Below are positions 1 through 11,989 of a DNA stretch of 64,000 bases, in pieces (the first letter of the stretch is position 1; each line of letters starts with the position of its first letter). The stretch is from Branchiostoma floridae (Eukaryota > Chordata > Leptocardii > Amphioxiformes > Branchiostomatidae). The notes under the pieces were generated by a model. It was not told the DNA's origin, searched no databases, and saw only the letters and a list, made by a program, of their open reading frames with translations. The stretch is from NCBI RefSeq assembly GCF_000003815.2, contig NC_049980.1, positions 20,651,239 through 20,715,238 of the forward strand, read 5' to 3'. The translations under genes and the position numbers were made by a program.

Positions 1-17
1 GCTATTTTTGTTGCCAG

Positions 18-344
18 ATTCTGAGCAGGTCGGATGCCTTGAAAGAATCTAACCAGGTCCCAGACCTGCAGCCGGACCCGTGTGCCAGGGTGAGCCCAGT
101 GTGCACGTCTGGGGTTTGTAAGGTGACGTTTGTTAATGGCCGGACACATTTCTTGTGGGACCCCGCGTACCAGTTGGTGTTGCGGTTACGAGGTAACCAA
201 ACGGAAAGCAAGTACCCCTGGTCACGTGCTGTATGTTTGTCTGACTGCAGTGAACAGTCCTGTTTATTTGGCTTGATGGTAGTTCTGCCTTGTACTTCAC
301 CCCTATTGTATAGCATGTTACAGGAAATGTTCCATATTTGTTGA
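18..344 (+). CDS. Possible coding exon of an unrecognised gene entering from the left
   Basis: An open frame follows a plausible acceptor (ttgttgccag, ending at base 17). It reads through a GC-richer stretch containing cysteine-bearing text such as PVCTSGVCKVTFVNG and WDPAYQLVLRLR. It can either splice out at CGAG|gtaacc (base 192/193) or run to the TGA at 342-344. An ATTAAA at 422-427 could be the poly(A) signal of a terminal exon. Composition differs from the AT-rich flanks, which is the main reason to list it. I do not recognise the protein family, and no upstream exon is inside the window. It may be chance. Confidence 0.25.
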   Translation: MLSRSDALKESNQVPDLQPDPCARVSPVCTSGVCKVTFVNGRTHFLWDPAYQLVLRLRGNQTESKYPWSRAVCLSDCSEQSCLFGLMVVLPCTSPLLYSMLQEMFHIC

Positions 345-646
345 TGCCAATACAGAAATACATAACGTTGCAGATGAAGAATGAGTTTACTGTAATTTGT
401 ATTATGCCTTCCTTGGACTATGATTAAAGTGGGTCGTGACGTACTCTCTGATGTCTTCACACGTGTTGATTTTAGACACACCTTGTATTCTAAAAACTGT
501 TCAAAAACGGTGGCTAATGGTCACCATTCACACATCAAGATACTCCAAAGAAGGTCAAATACATGTGAACCTTACGGCAGACGTCTGGGCAATGTAGCGG
601 GGAAGCGTCGCCATGCATATGAGTGTATCTTTATCAGTGTTAACAG

Positions 647-1105
647 GTGGAGAATAAATTCGTCACCTGGGCTCCTAATCATACGTGTCAAGTGCATCCT
701 GCATCTTCTGTACACCACCACACACCAATTCAAGCCAGTTCTCCAAACGTCACACCAAGTCAAGCCAGTTCTCCAAACGTCACACCAAGTCAAGCCAGTT
801 CTCCAAACGTCACACCAAGTCAAGACAGTTCTCCAAACGTCACACAAAGTCAAGCCAGTTCTCCAAACGGCACACCAAGTCAAGCCAGTTCTCCAAACGT
901 CACACCAAGTCAAGCCAGTTCTCCAAACGTCACACCAAGTCAAGCCAGTTCTCCAAACGTCACACCAAGTCAAGCCAGTTCTCCAAACGTCACACCAAGT
1001 CAAGCCAGTTCTCCAAACGCCACACCAAGTCAAGCCAGTTCTCCAAACGGCACACCAAGTCAAGCCAGTTCTCTAAAAGTTCACAGCAAAGCCATTGCTA
1101 TTTGA
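647..1105 (+). CDS. Possible mucin-like exon built on a 10-residue repeat
   Basis: After a splice-acceptor-like gtgttaacag (ending at 646), an open frame encodes a short unique segment (VENKFVTWAPNHTCQVHP...). Twelve copies of a Ser/Thr/Pro-rich decapeptide close to ASSPNVTPSQ follow, and a short tail ends at a stop at 1103-1105. Each repeat carries an N-X-T glycosylation sequon, and several copies differ exactly at X (NVT, NGT, NAT). Such S/T/P repeats are typical of secreted mucin-like proteins. The repeat length is a multiple of three without stops, so the array is open in several frames by construction. The coding claim is therefore weak and rests on the acceptor and the preserved sequons. 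Confidence 0.22.
   Translation: MENKFVTWAPNHTCQVHPASSVHHHTPIQASSPNVTPSQASSPNVTPSQASSPNVTPSQDSSPNVTQSQASSPNGTPSQASSPNVTPSQASSPNVTPSQASSPNVTPSQASSPNVTPSQASSPNATPSQASSPNGTPSQASSLKVHSKAIAI
721..1080 (+). repeat. 30-bp minisatellite, 12 copies
   Basis: Twelve head-to-tail 30-bp units of the form cacaccaagtcaagccagtt + ctccaaacgt fill this stretch exactly. Copies differ by one or two substitutions (for example caagac for caagcc, cacaaa for caccaa, aaacgg or aaacgc for aaacgt, and ctctaaaagt in the last). The homogeneity suggests recent expansion. Confidence 0.97.
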
Positions 1106-4100
1106 TAATGTACAATGACTTAAAAAGACAATTGAAAACAAGAGCTTTAAGACCTTATACCTCCATGGAATATTATGATTATGCATATGACTTTCACATC
1201 TGCATGGTTTCGGATTTATGCTTACACCTTTAACTGATTTACACTGGCCACAATGTTGATAATCCAATTATTTACTACATGTGCTAAGACGAATTAGGAC
1301 ACTTTTACATTAATCATACAAATTTGGGACTTATTTGCATAATTGGTCTCTCCTAATCTTCCACATGCCATCAGCTACATATGTAAAATCTATTTGAATC
1401 CTATAATGGAAAACACTGTAAATATAGATTTTCCTCATGAAGTACGCAAATTAATTCAAAATTTGTATAATTTCCTTATGTACATCTCTGCCAAAGATAC
1501 TTGCATACTAAATATCATGGAAATTCATCGCTCCTACGTTCCGTTATGCTCCTTGATAAGATGTTGACAAAACGCCCCTGTAGTTCCAGAGCAAGCTGCT
1601 ATGGGACCCAAACACACATCACACACCACACTATACCTCTATTTTTCACACAAGATATACATTAACATGATATTAAGGTAGATAGTGCGTGAAACAGAGC
1701 ATGATTAGATTTTAGTATACAGCACACTACTAGTATACTGCTCCCTGCCATGAGTCTGAAGCAAGTCCTGTTAGTTAGTGAAATACTAGTACACCATTTT
1801 CAATACTTATGCTGAACCGTAGTATTGCTATGCCGAAAACTCCGAATCACTAAGAATGTTTGAGACAGTTCTGTTTCCAAGTCGAGGAAGTCTAGCAGCT
1901 GCCTCCCATCACTCGACGCGTAAGTGATACACATGATGTTCCTGTAATGGCTGAGGTGGGAAGTCCGCCCCGGTGATTGACAAGTCAGCAAGCGACAATA
2001 AACAGATCTCTTCTCTTTCCCAGTTTTCACTATTTCCCCTGTGTATGCGTGCATTTTTCTTCTAAAATGAAGATGATGCTGTGGTAGATGGTGAATGAGC
2101 GTGTAGGGAGGAAACAAGCGCGCGCCGGTCCTCGTCTTGAATAGCCCGGCCGGTAAATGAACCAAGCAGCATTTTGGCGGTACAAGGACGCATCCTCGCT
2201 AAGAACTCGACTGTATCCGTTTCAGCAGCAACAGTTTACACAGATAACTTTTGTTGCTATAGTAACGTACTAATCAGAAACACAATCCCCGCCGGTTATC
2301 GTTCTCGGATCCCGGTAAGGCGTCAGCTCCATTAGGTTAGCCCATAAACGTTGGAAAGAAAATACACAGCCTGGCGTGCGATATTCCTCCCACCCAACAC
2401 ACCAAGGTAAACATTTAGACGACCCCCTGACTCCCAGGCATCTATAGCTCGTGTATCATACGGTGTAATGTAAACTTTCTTTTTGTGATGAAGGTGAAAA
2501 ATTAGAGTAAGTTTACTTAGTTTGCGGGAGGTATTGCTGTGCTACTTCTTACGGACCCAAGAGACCCTTACCACTTAGGTCGGTGAACAAGGAAGGTAAA
2601 GTCCCTAGCTCGAACATTGTCAACGGTTGTATATTGTGTGTATGAATGTTACGATGCAGCGTAAAGACAAGGACACGCCCATCCTTACGTGTAGTACATT
2701 CGTGCCAGTGTCCTTATACTTACCACAGACAAGAAAATCAACGGTCACTTCTTACACATGGATGCGGGTTTGACATACTTTATTTGCAAAAGTCATGAAA
2801 GTACACTTATCCCTTCTTGAGCTATAGACACATGGGTAACTTACACTTTAGTAACTTCTTTAGTCATATCCAACAAAAAGCCAATGAACCACCTCTTCCT
2901 GAGAAGAGGACGGACAAAGTTTTCTTCTGTTAACAGGCTGGACAACTTTGTCTCCCCTCACCATTTCCCGTGACGTTGGCTTGTTCTTTTTGACACACTC
3001 AAATTTCAATTAAGTCTGTCACGTCAAACAGAGCCCCACTTTAAAGTTCCACAGACGCCCAGGAAAACGTGTCCTTCGCGTCATTTGCGTCCACCTACCA
3101 AGGTCGGGAATTTTGTGGCATTCCTCAGATTCTTCTGCTGATTACTGCGCAACTCAAAGCTGAGTTTTGTTTAGAATTCCGCCCATAATTCACCTGGGGG
3201 TGAGTGACACACGGTTATACCGGACCTCAGGGGACACTTCAAGCATTTCCTGCTGAGGTGTTTTTAGACGTACCAACCCCTAGGGACGTCCGAAGGTTAA
3301 AGGTCACCAAGAGTAACGCTTTTAGTGAAGCACCTATCAACGTCATTCACAATGGAAGAGGTGATGGTTTTGTTCTTTTATTAGTACTAAAAATATTAGG
3401 GCAGCAAGTGTAAGGAGCCCCGGTAGAAATAGGATGGTACTCAGGCTATTTTCTATGTTTTGGCCCATTCCATTCAAGAAGCAACAATGTTTAAGAATAC
3501 AGAAAGAAATTGCCATAAACTTAGATTTTGATTGGATGTACACTCGAAGAATAACGAAATACGTACGTAAGATAATGCATTTGCACGTAAAATACGTTGA
3601 AAATGTCCAAAAATGGAAAACCGTTGACATGAAGAGTTCCCAAAAAAACATTTATTTTCACACAAGCTTATACAAGATGAAACTGAAAAAACGTACCTGA
3701 AAAATTACGATGAATATAGTCACACGCGCGCAGACGTTGAAACGGAAGAGTAGAAGAGCAACGTATTTTGAGCTTGAATTCTCATCTGCAATGATTGCTG
3801 CAACATTCCTTCTACCCATTTATAGACATATGTATCAATTATTGTCATATTATCTGTCTGCCTGCCCACCGACTCTCACCATGCACATAGCCTGTGTCGC
3901 CCCCCGGCTCGGCTGAGGGAACCGATGTGCGTGTCTTTTTCCACTCCTCTTGAAGGGAAATCGGGTTCGGTGTCCACAAGCTGTACCGGTGTTTATGTGA
4001 TGAAGCTTGTCCAGACGAATCTATGGATATTCTACTGTACCAGCTCGACTGCATGCCAGCTCGTGAAGTGCTGCAGCAGTACCACAACATCTCACAAGAA

Positions 4101-4323
4101 GCTGAGCTAGTTCTTGTGTAGGATTCTCGACAGGGCTTTTGATGGTCCTGCCTTTGTTCATAGTAAACTACCACGCACCTGTCCTCCCAGGGGGTTATCC
4201 GTCATGGCCGTCAAAACTTTTCCTGGGCATCGTGTGGTTGTTTACATTCTCGCCAGACCTGGATAGTGCAATTCCCCGTTCCTCCATCCCCGTCCTCAGA
4301 GTCTACAGAATCTGGCCATCCTT
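1106..4323. other. Intergenic, no gene recognised
   Basis: AT-rich sequence with a GC-richer patch at about 1880-2170. I find no conserved protein, tRNA or rRNA. Open frames here lack splice context or recognisable motifs. A distal regulatory role for the nearby bHLH gene is possible but not shown. Confidence 0.5.
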
Positions 4324-4462
4324 TAGCCTGGATACCAGACCCGAGCCCGATCTCAAAAATATCTACATGTATCACACACCAGACCCCAGCCCGATCTCAA
4401 AAATACTTGTATATATCACACATTAAAGATAGAGATCGGACTGGGGTCTGGTATCCAGGCTA
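4324..4462. mobile_element. Short inverted-repeat element (MITE-like)
   Basis: The left arm begins tagcctggataccagaccc and the right arm ends ggtctggtatccaggcta. The arms are about 31 bp with few mismatches. The interior holds a second copy of the accagacccc..cccgatctcaaaaata segment. The 139-bp palindromic form without coding sequence is typical of a non-autonomous DNA transposon or foldback element. I could not define a target-site duplication. Confidence 0.75.
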
Positions 4463-7400
4463 GATGACCTTCCGTATCTACACAATTCCTCCAAACATGT
4501 AACATTACGGACAGGTGGCATAAGCAATGAGTCAACAGTGAGCCAAAGGAAAGTAAGTCGTTGTATAGTTTGTTTGTGAGTTAATATCTGCCACTATTAT
4601 ACCTTTATAGTTTGAAGAACTAACTTCAAAATTACCCCCAAACATCGAAACTGAAATCTTTCTATCTACATATTGTTTTTGTTAGGTCTGTTAGGTGTAA
4701 TTCTTGTCCTATAGTATTTGACGACTAAGGCCTACGTCACATTTCCAAACCGGTGCCAAGCCGGGCAGGTTTCGGGAATAAAATGTATGATAATAAAGAC
4801 ACATGAAGTCTCCAAACTACACAAGTCGTAAAGAGTATAGCCGTGGCCATTGTTTGTTTATATTTTACGTATACAATTCTATTTTGTGCTTCCACAAACA
4901 GCCCGGCCGGGCCCGGGGTTGGATATGTGACGTTAGCCTTAGGAGGAACGCTGTAGAAAAATTGTAATGGCAGCAAATCATGTATTTCTTTCACTATCTA
5001 CATGTGTATTTTGCAAGTTCGATTCCCGAACAACTGCCAACCTAGCACGTAAATGTACAATGTACGCTACAATATCAAGCCCGATACTAACATCATTATC
5101 CATAGTCCAAAAATAGGAACAAATCCAATAATTAATCTTGACGTGACAAACCAGTTTTCTGCCACGCGAGCTACTATTGTGTAACGTGGTGTCAAATACG
5201 TAGCTACATGTATTTCATACAGCAAATGCCGAATGGACTATCCATATTCTAGTAACTCAGTTAACATCACATATGCTAAAGAACGCTAAGCTAACAGATG
5301 TTACGTGTGTCATGACGTGTTTTTCCCTGCCGTAGTTTCCCCAGCTCCCGTGCAGCAGGTTCGCCTGTCAGCCCGCCAGTGTGAGCAGGTGTGGAGTATC
5401 GCTCAGCCGCACGGTACTCAACAGTAGCTCAACATTGTTGGCTGGCGGTCTTGTGAGGATCAGTAGCGCTGCACGGCGTCTGCACAACAAGCACACCACA
5501 GCTGCCCCGCTTTACATTCAAGAAACAGGACATTGGAATATCTAAACCAATATTCATATCTCTAACAGCCTACCTCTTTATTGCTCTCTCCCTCTATCTA
5601 GCCAGCTAGCGTTACGTTGGTAGCTATCTAAGCTAACTAACTAAACTAACTAACTAACTAGCTAACTAATTAATTAGCCTGATGCCTAGCAAACTAATTA
5701 GTTACAGATAGCTTGCTCCCTAACTACATGTATTTTCTTGAATTCATTTTGGATAACCGTGTATTTCTCAGTTTTTGAAGGCCCTGAAATTGTCATGTGT
5801 CACAGTATATCGACGCAAGTTGCCGGGTAAACTTTGCCTTTTCGTGCATCTTTTCCTGAGTAGCACTAGTCAATCGGTATTTACTGATGACGTGTGGTAT
5901 TTTTTTCATCATCTTTGCAAAGGAATGCCATTGTTCTACCGCATAAAATGGCATGACTAAGAATGGCTGGACACAACTATTCCCAGGAAAACTAAATTCC
6001 GATGTATTTCTATTTTTACGTTTGTTGTCGTCCGTTCAGTTGTTAGTTTTTATATATGAGTAATATTGAGCATAATATGAATTATAAATTGAAGTCTTGA
6101 AAAAACAAACAATAATCTTTGCCATCCATGAGTTGCCGGGCTTATAGATTCAGAATTTAGAACATATTTCTAAAATTAGGGATTTCAGCCCTAATTAAAA
6201 CACAATGGCTGATCACAACAATATATTCCACTGACACGTGTTTCTCAGGTTCTCTTGTGCTGTGTCAAAAATTGCTGATCTGGAATTTGCTTGGACCATG
6301 GTGTAACAAAGATCCTCTCTTTGCACAAAACTTAAGATTCTTCTGTCGAGGATTTTGTTTCAGCCACAAGTTTACTAAATATTCCCAACGAAGGTCTTGA
6401 AAGAAATGAGTGTCTTATTACTATTAGAGATGTGAAAAGTTTGGACGACAGTTCCGACTGTTGACCTAAGAGGGTCTGGATTTCTGTTATACTGCAGCTG
6501 GTTATGTGGAAGGTTGTTCTGACATCTCTTGTTGGCTATGGTGAGACCTGCAGTACTAACTTTATTGCACAGTAGTTCTATATTTTATTTACTTACTCTA
6601 CAAAAGACTATGTAGTGTAGTAACGGATGAGACTTTATGATGTGTATTATCTTTGACACTGCTAATATATAGGTACAGTTTATTATTGTCCAGGACTTAC
6701 AATGCAGGGATACTGATGTGTGGGAAATTGTTTGCATTAATTGAAAAGTTACAAAAAGAAAATAGGTTACAAATGACATACACTATTCAACTTTCCCTCC
6801 TAACTTCATTTCCTGTTTCTCTTTTCTGTCGTCTTTCCTTTCTCTTTCCTTTCTCTACCACTTGTCTGTTTAGCGAAATGACATTTTCACACGTCCGCGT
6901 AAACAACGATAAACCTATAAATGATGAACGAAAATAAGATAAAGAAATATGACAAGTAGACCGGCTGTATACAGTAGTACTTCCTGCCGTGTCATGTTAC
7001 TAATCCATAACGCTGTCCAACATTACACGGTATCACGCAGTATCAGATCCCGGCTTTACGGACAATTAGCTGTCATCACCGTTTCCTGCCAGAAAAAATA
7101 ATCAACGGGGGATTTTCGCAATTTTACTCACATCGTCGGGATTTTCTACAGGCAACCCACCCTCATAGCTCAAGACAAATACACGATTCTACATCAGGAT
7201 CTTAGATACACAGTTTACCTGTTAAGGAACCTTGGCTTAATGAAAAGACTTGAGGAATAAGTGTTACCACGTTAAGATATTGGACAGTCGCACGCAATCC
7301 GCAAGACACGTCACGCGTTGTACTTGTGCGCATGCGGGATAGGTAGACTGACAGCCACGTTTTGATGAATACATAAATTTATATAGGAATGAAACCTTTG

Positions 7401-7695
7401 TTGCACATTTGCAATTTCTCCATTGCGCTTAGCACAAGACCGCAAAAAGTAGAGTTGACGAATACATATATACAGGAGAGTTTGTGTGAGATCATTACAG
7501 TGTCATTACAATTTGATACTGATGGGCAATGAGCTGGAGCAAAGAAAGTTTGCTATCTCCGGGAGAAGCGACTGGTGATTACATGGAGTGACATTTTGAT
7601 GGAGAGGTGGCTTAACGGATAAAAGGATAAACGAATTAATAGAAGGATAATGAAGAGATGAGTCAGCGGATGAATAGCTAATGAATACCGACAAT
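4463..7695. other. Intergenic, no gene recognised
   Basis: No convincing exon, RNA gene or large repeat was found apart from the CTAA microsatellite at 5631-5676. A somewhat GC-richer block lies at about 5330-5520. The right end abuts the assembly gap. Confidence 0.5.
5631..5676. repeat. (CTAA)n microsatellite
   Basis: Imperfect tandem tetranucleotides (ctaactaactaa..., later ctaattaatta) run over about 45 bases. Confidence 0.85.
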
Positions 7696-7795
7696 NNNNN
7701 NNNNNNNNNNNNNNNNNNNNNNNNNNNNNNNNNNNNNNNNNNNNNNNNNNNNNNNNNNNNNNNNNNNNNNNNNNNNNNNNNNNNNNNNNNNNNNN
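7696..7795. other. Assembly gap of 100 N
   Basis: Exactly 100 undetermined bases, the conventional length for a scaffold gap of unknown size. Any reading frame crossing it is meaningless, and distances across it are unreliable. Confidence 0.99.
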
Positions 7796-10157
7796 ACATT
7801 TTCCCGATTTTTCTGTGCGATATAATGCGATAAATGCCACCTTTGGGACGAGACGGAAATGGAAGAAGGAATTAGAGGTATGAAACAGTTGGCATCATGG
7901 CGCATGTATACAACAAAGATAACCACTAGTGAGCAGTTCTTGTGTAAAAACTTCAACATTACATCGGCAGGTTTTAACGCTGCTGTCTCCATGCCCATGG
8001 TCCAACAGAGAGATAGATAAGCAAACTTGCCCTTACCTAGTCCCATCCTATGCAAGCTTAGGTACCGACAAAAAGTAGTCGTATTACATAGATTGCGTTG
8101 TTCATACTTTTCTGATGTTTTCAGGCTTCAATATAAGACCCTGTAGAATACAGCATACTCACTCTACCATTTTCAAATACCACTTAAAATCAAACAGAGT
8201 CATTCCTAAAAAAAAGTGTCAGATGATTTGAAAGACGTCAGTTTCAAAGAAACACTGACCTGGAACTTTGACAACTATACCGTTTCACAACGCTATGGCA
8301 AAGTGGCTAGAACAGGGTCGACCATATCGTAAATATCAAAATAAGGAGCTAAAACGTAGATGAGAATTAAGATACACAGTAGGAATACGCACCACGCTGG
8401 CCACTCACGGTGGTCCTCGATACCAACATACTAATCTACCATCACTAAATCTGCTTAGTCACGCCAGAAATGTAGTTACCACCGATGTATCGATATCACA
8501 TGGTACCAACGCTTACTGAGTGATGGAAGGTCTATGGTACGACGAGTAACGATCATGTGGACATATCTACACGTATATGTAACGTTACATTCAAAAATAT
8601 GAGGCAACGTTGAAGAGATTGTACAATAGTGCAACAAAATACTGAGCAAAGGGAGAATGTGTACATACGAAGTACAAGAAGTATTAGAGCAAACATTGTC
8701 ACTAAGCGAGAGCAAGATTCACGACAGTTCCCCCTCCCCAACACAGGTATGAATATTCATACCTACAACATGTTACTTGAAGGTAGAAACATGACGTCTT
8801 GGTGTGTTTTTTGCGCCTCTGCTGTATTCAGTTCCTCAATACCAATGGTAATGTACTGGTTGCCATTGCCGTGGATGATTCTTATTTCATCACATTGAAT
8901 GAAGTATCAACAGTGAAAAGACGAATGGGTATTTGCATACATTTTCCTCGTATCAACAAGTAATCTGTCTTGGTCTATTTCTCAACGAGATATTTGTCAG
9001 AAATGCCTTTAAAGTCCTTTTAAGTGTAGGCAGAACATATCAGGTTTTTAAACCGTATCATTTTGTTATCTTGGACATCACAATACACTGATGACACGTA
9101 CACAATGACAAGACAATGAATTGGGAAAGAACTTCAACCCGAGCCACACTCTCGTTGACCTTACATTCATTGCAACCATCAATTTTGTTATCAGTAACCA
9201 TTGAGCTACAGGTGCGCTTAAATCATGCCACAAATGTTATCAAACGTTTCGAATTCAGCAGATTTCTATTCAGTTATTTCTTGAAAGTTTGCAGTGATAA
9301 GCAACATTTCATCCTACAGAAGTTTCACAGCATACAAGTACCACATGAGCTCAAGATATATTTATTGGCACGTAAGCTCAAGATATATTTTATGGTCCAT
9401 TCTATGCTAATTGTATCATGGCACATTCTAAAGATTTTAGACATTCTCTGTAGATGATTGTATGCTCTGTTTAAGCTTTACGGTGTTTTGTTGATATGGG
9501 ACATTACACCCCAAACAGTTTCTGGGAAAGTTTCAGACACGTAACGTTCGATAAGATGGTTCAACATTTGTAATTAAACATAACACCTCTCCATCCTTAT
9601 AGATTACATTTCTATCGAAAATATAGGACACACTGTACGACAAATTTTATGTGTAGAAATGGAAAAAAAGTTTTGTTTTTATTATGCAAAATCGAAACAA
9701 TACCGCGATCGTGTTCTTCGTCTGCGGCCACTTCCTTATGTGCCTTAACATCAGATCGGATTTGGTAAGGAATCTGACAAATAGATGGTCTGTCAAAACA
9801 GTCGTACACATTTGTACAGGTAAGGAAACTGCATTGATATAGAATGTAAAGAAGAGTATAGGATGTACATGTGCTAAAATATATCGATGTCACCCCCTGC
9901 ATGCGCAACCTGTTGGTAGCGTCCTATCCAAGTCGATAAAGCCGTGCTGCGGACGTGTCTGTCAACTGGTGGTGGCCTGGTATTACTGCTGTGACTTTTG
10001 TACTTGTGTTATGTACGTGCGACCTAACCCGTGTAGGGACATTTCATGTTAAGTACAGATCAAAATACGGGGCTGTTAGTTGAAGTTAGTTACGAGGTAG
10101 CGCTTTACCTATACAGAACCTTTCCTACTTGGAGTGTACACCAACATACATCTCGCT
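7796..10157. other. Upstream region of the bHLH gene
   Basis: No gene is recognised between the gap and the bHLH start codon. The final 250 bases rise in GC content and probably contain the promoter and 5' UTR of the bHLH gene. I see no TATA box I would defend. Confidence 0.4.
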
Positions 10158-11989
10158 ATGTCGACGGGAACGCCAAGCGACAACGAGGAGCTGAATGACA
10201 CGACCGCGGAAACTATCGAGACCGATCAGGAGAGCACGACTGCCGACAACGTCGAGACAAGTTCACCGGGCCAAGGTGCGACCTCTCCCGAGAACCGAAC
10301 TCGACGGCGCCGCCGCAAGCGGGCCAGCTGGGGCGAGAAAGAGGCCAAGCCGAAACCCGAGCAGAGGAACGCCGCTAACGCTCGGGAGAGATCCCGAATG
10401 CGGACGATGAGCAAGGCGTTTGTGACGCTGAAAACCACGTTGCCATGGGTTCCCCCAGACACCAAACTTTCCAAACTGGACACTTTACGGCTGGCGGCTT
10501 CGTACATAGCGCACCTCAGACAGGTTCTACAACAGGACAAGGTCGAGAACAACAGTCTGCACCCAGTCAACCTGGTAAGTCCAATATCACATGGCCATGC
10601 CACTGTACCTTCTTCTTCAAGCACGACTTCTGGGATTAAAACTACAACTGAATTTGTGATAATTAAGGCTTCTCAGTTTGTCATACAAACTTTGTTAAAA
10701 TGATGCAGAAATGAGAATTGATGTTTTTTCACATTTTCTGACCATTCTAAGTTCTTATGGATTTGTAGTTTATTGGTGTAATTAAGTCTTCTCCGTTAAA
10801 TCCAGTAGTTCGTTACTGTAGGAGTGGAATTGTGGTTAGTTGAGATGCGATATCGATGATGACGTGCCCTTGCGTGATAGCGGTGCATGTGTTCACAGGG
10901 ACAGTCTCTAAGATTAGACCCTCTGACGACCGACTAGGGAATATCATGGCTGAGAATAGTGTCCAGTCTTGGCGTGTCCGCGTGCCGGGGTCTACTGGAC
11001 CGAGATAGCCACATCTTTTAGGGTTCTAATTAGCTGCTTTCAATTCTTACTGCCAGTTAACTATGACCGGAATGGTCGTAATATATATGTATATGTTATC
11101 CGTTTTGCCAACATGTCTGTTTTCAAGGACAACATAAAAATGGTTACCCGGACGTTTGAAACGGACATTTCAATTCAGATACAAATCACAGAAGAATAGC
11201 AACAATTGACCACGGTCATTCCAACACTTTATCTTTTGTGGGCCACGCTAGCGCTGGTAATGCATTGTCGTTTTGTCCATTTTGTTATCAAATGAAAACA
11301 TAGCTGTAAAACGTAATTATGTGACTTGATAGATTAGCCACAATGGGTAAACTTTATTTCATAGGTAAGATAAATCCGTACATGTTCAAGATCCACAGAA
11401 GCAGATATACATAAGCGCTTTTCATTAATCATTCTCTAATTGTAATCCAATCATGCAATCATACATCAGCGATTAGCACACTATAAAGGCACCAATACCA
11501 AATTTTGCAGTTGTTTTTTGAAAATACAAATTCAATGTTCTGCATAGAATGGAAAAATACACTAACCTAACACTTACATCTTGTTTCCATATAGCTTTAA
11601 AATCATTGCGACCTTCAGTCTCTTGCAACAATTGCCAGGGGAGCAACGGTTAGAGTACTCTCCAAGCAGAGGTTAGGCTCTGCGATATTGCAAAACAAAG
11701 CTGGGGTTCATGCCTGATAGCCAACGTTTTATGCATGTTATGTAACGTCACCTCATTAGAGATTAAACTTGGAAAACATGTTACTTTTCTTGTGGCTATA
11801 GCAAAGACATTGAGACCGATGCTAGTTTAAGCTTATCATGATATTCCAGATGCTTGAACGTAACATTTTATGAAGTTGTTTCTTTGCTTACAGACCTGGC
11901 CGTTTGCTATCAATTCCAAAATGCAAGACAGTCGGGAACTCCAGAGACCGGCCGCCACCGGTTCCACCAGAACTGAAACACTGAGGTAG
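10158..11989 (+). CDS. TCF21: bHLH transcription factor, TCF21 (capsulin)/musculin family
   Basis: Two coding exons, 10158-10574 and 11894-11989, joined by a phase-0 intron with gtaagt and ttacag ends. They encode 170 residues. The bHLH spans about residues 69-124: basic region [14 protein letters not shown], then helix-loop-helix with the family signature [19 protein letters not shown] and SYIAHLRQ. The start MSTGTPSD resembles the vertebrate TCF21 start MSTG, so I prefer it to the in-frame upstream ATG at 10134. The intron falls after HPVNL and exon 2 opens with TWPF, as in vertebrate TCF21 and musculin. Residues 50-55 form an Arg/Lys run that may be a nuclear signal. Family members are E-box-binding, E-protein-dimerising regulators of mesoderm, muscle and visceral organ development. 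The C-terminal tail diverges from vertebrates. It may be the single pro-orthologue of TCF21 and MSC, so the symbol is approximate. Confidence 0.93.

Noticed and set aside
721-1080. CRISPR-like array
   Set aside because: Units are directly contiguous with no variable spacers, and the genome is eukaryotic.
1800-2165. 121-codon minus-strand frame in a GC-richer patch
   Set aside because: No recognised motif, splice context or coding-like repeats; likely chance in a promoter-like patch.
5010-5045. tRNA-like B box (gttcgattcc)
   Set aside because: No matching A box, anticodon arm or acceptor stem could be found around it.
7506-8055. Open frames running through the N gap
   Set aside because: They are open only because N codons were read as unknown residues.
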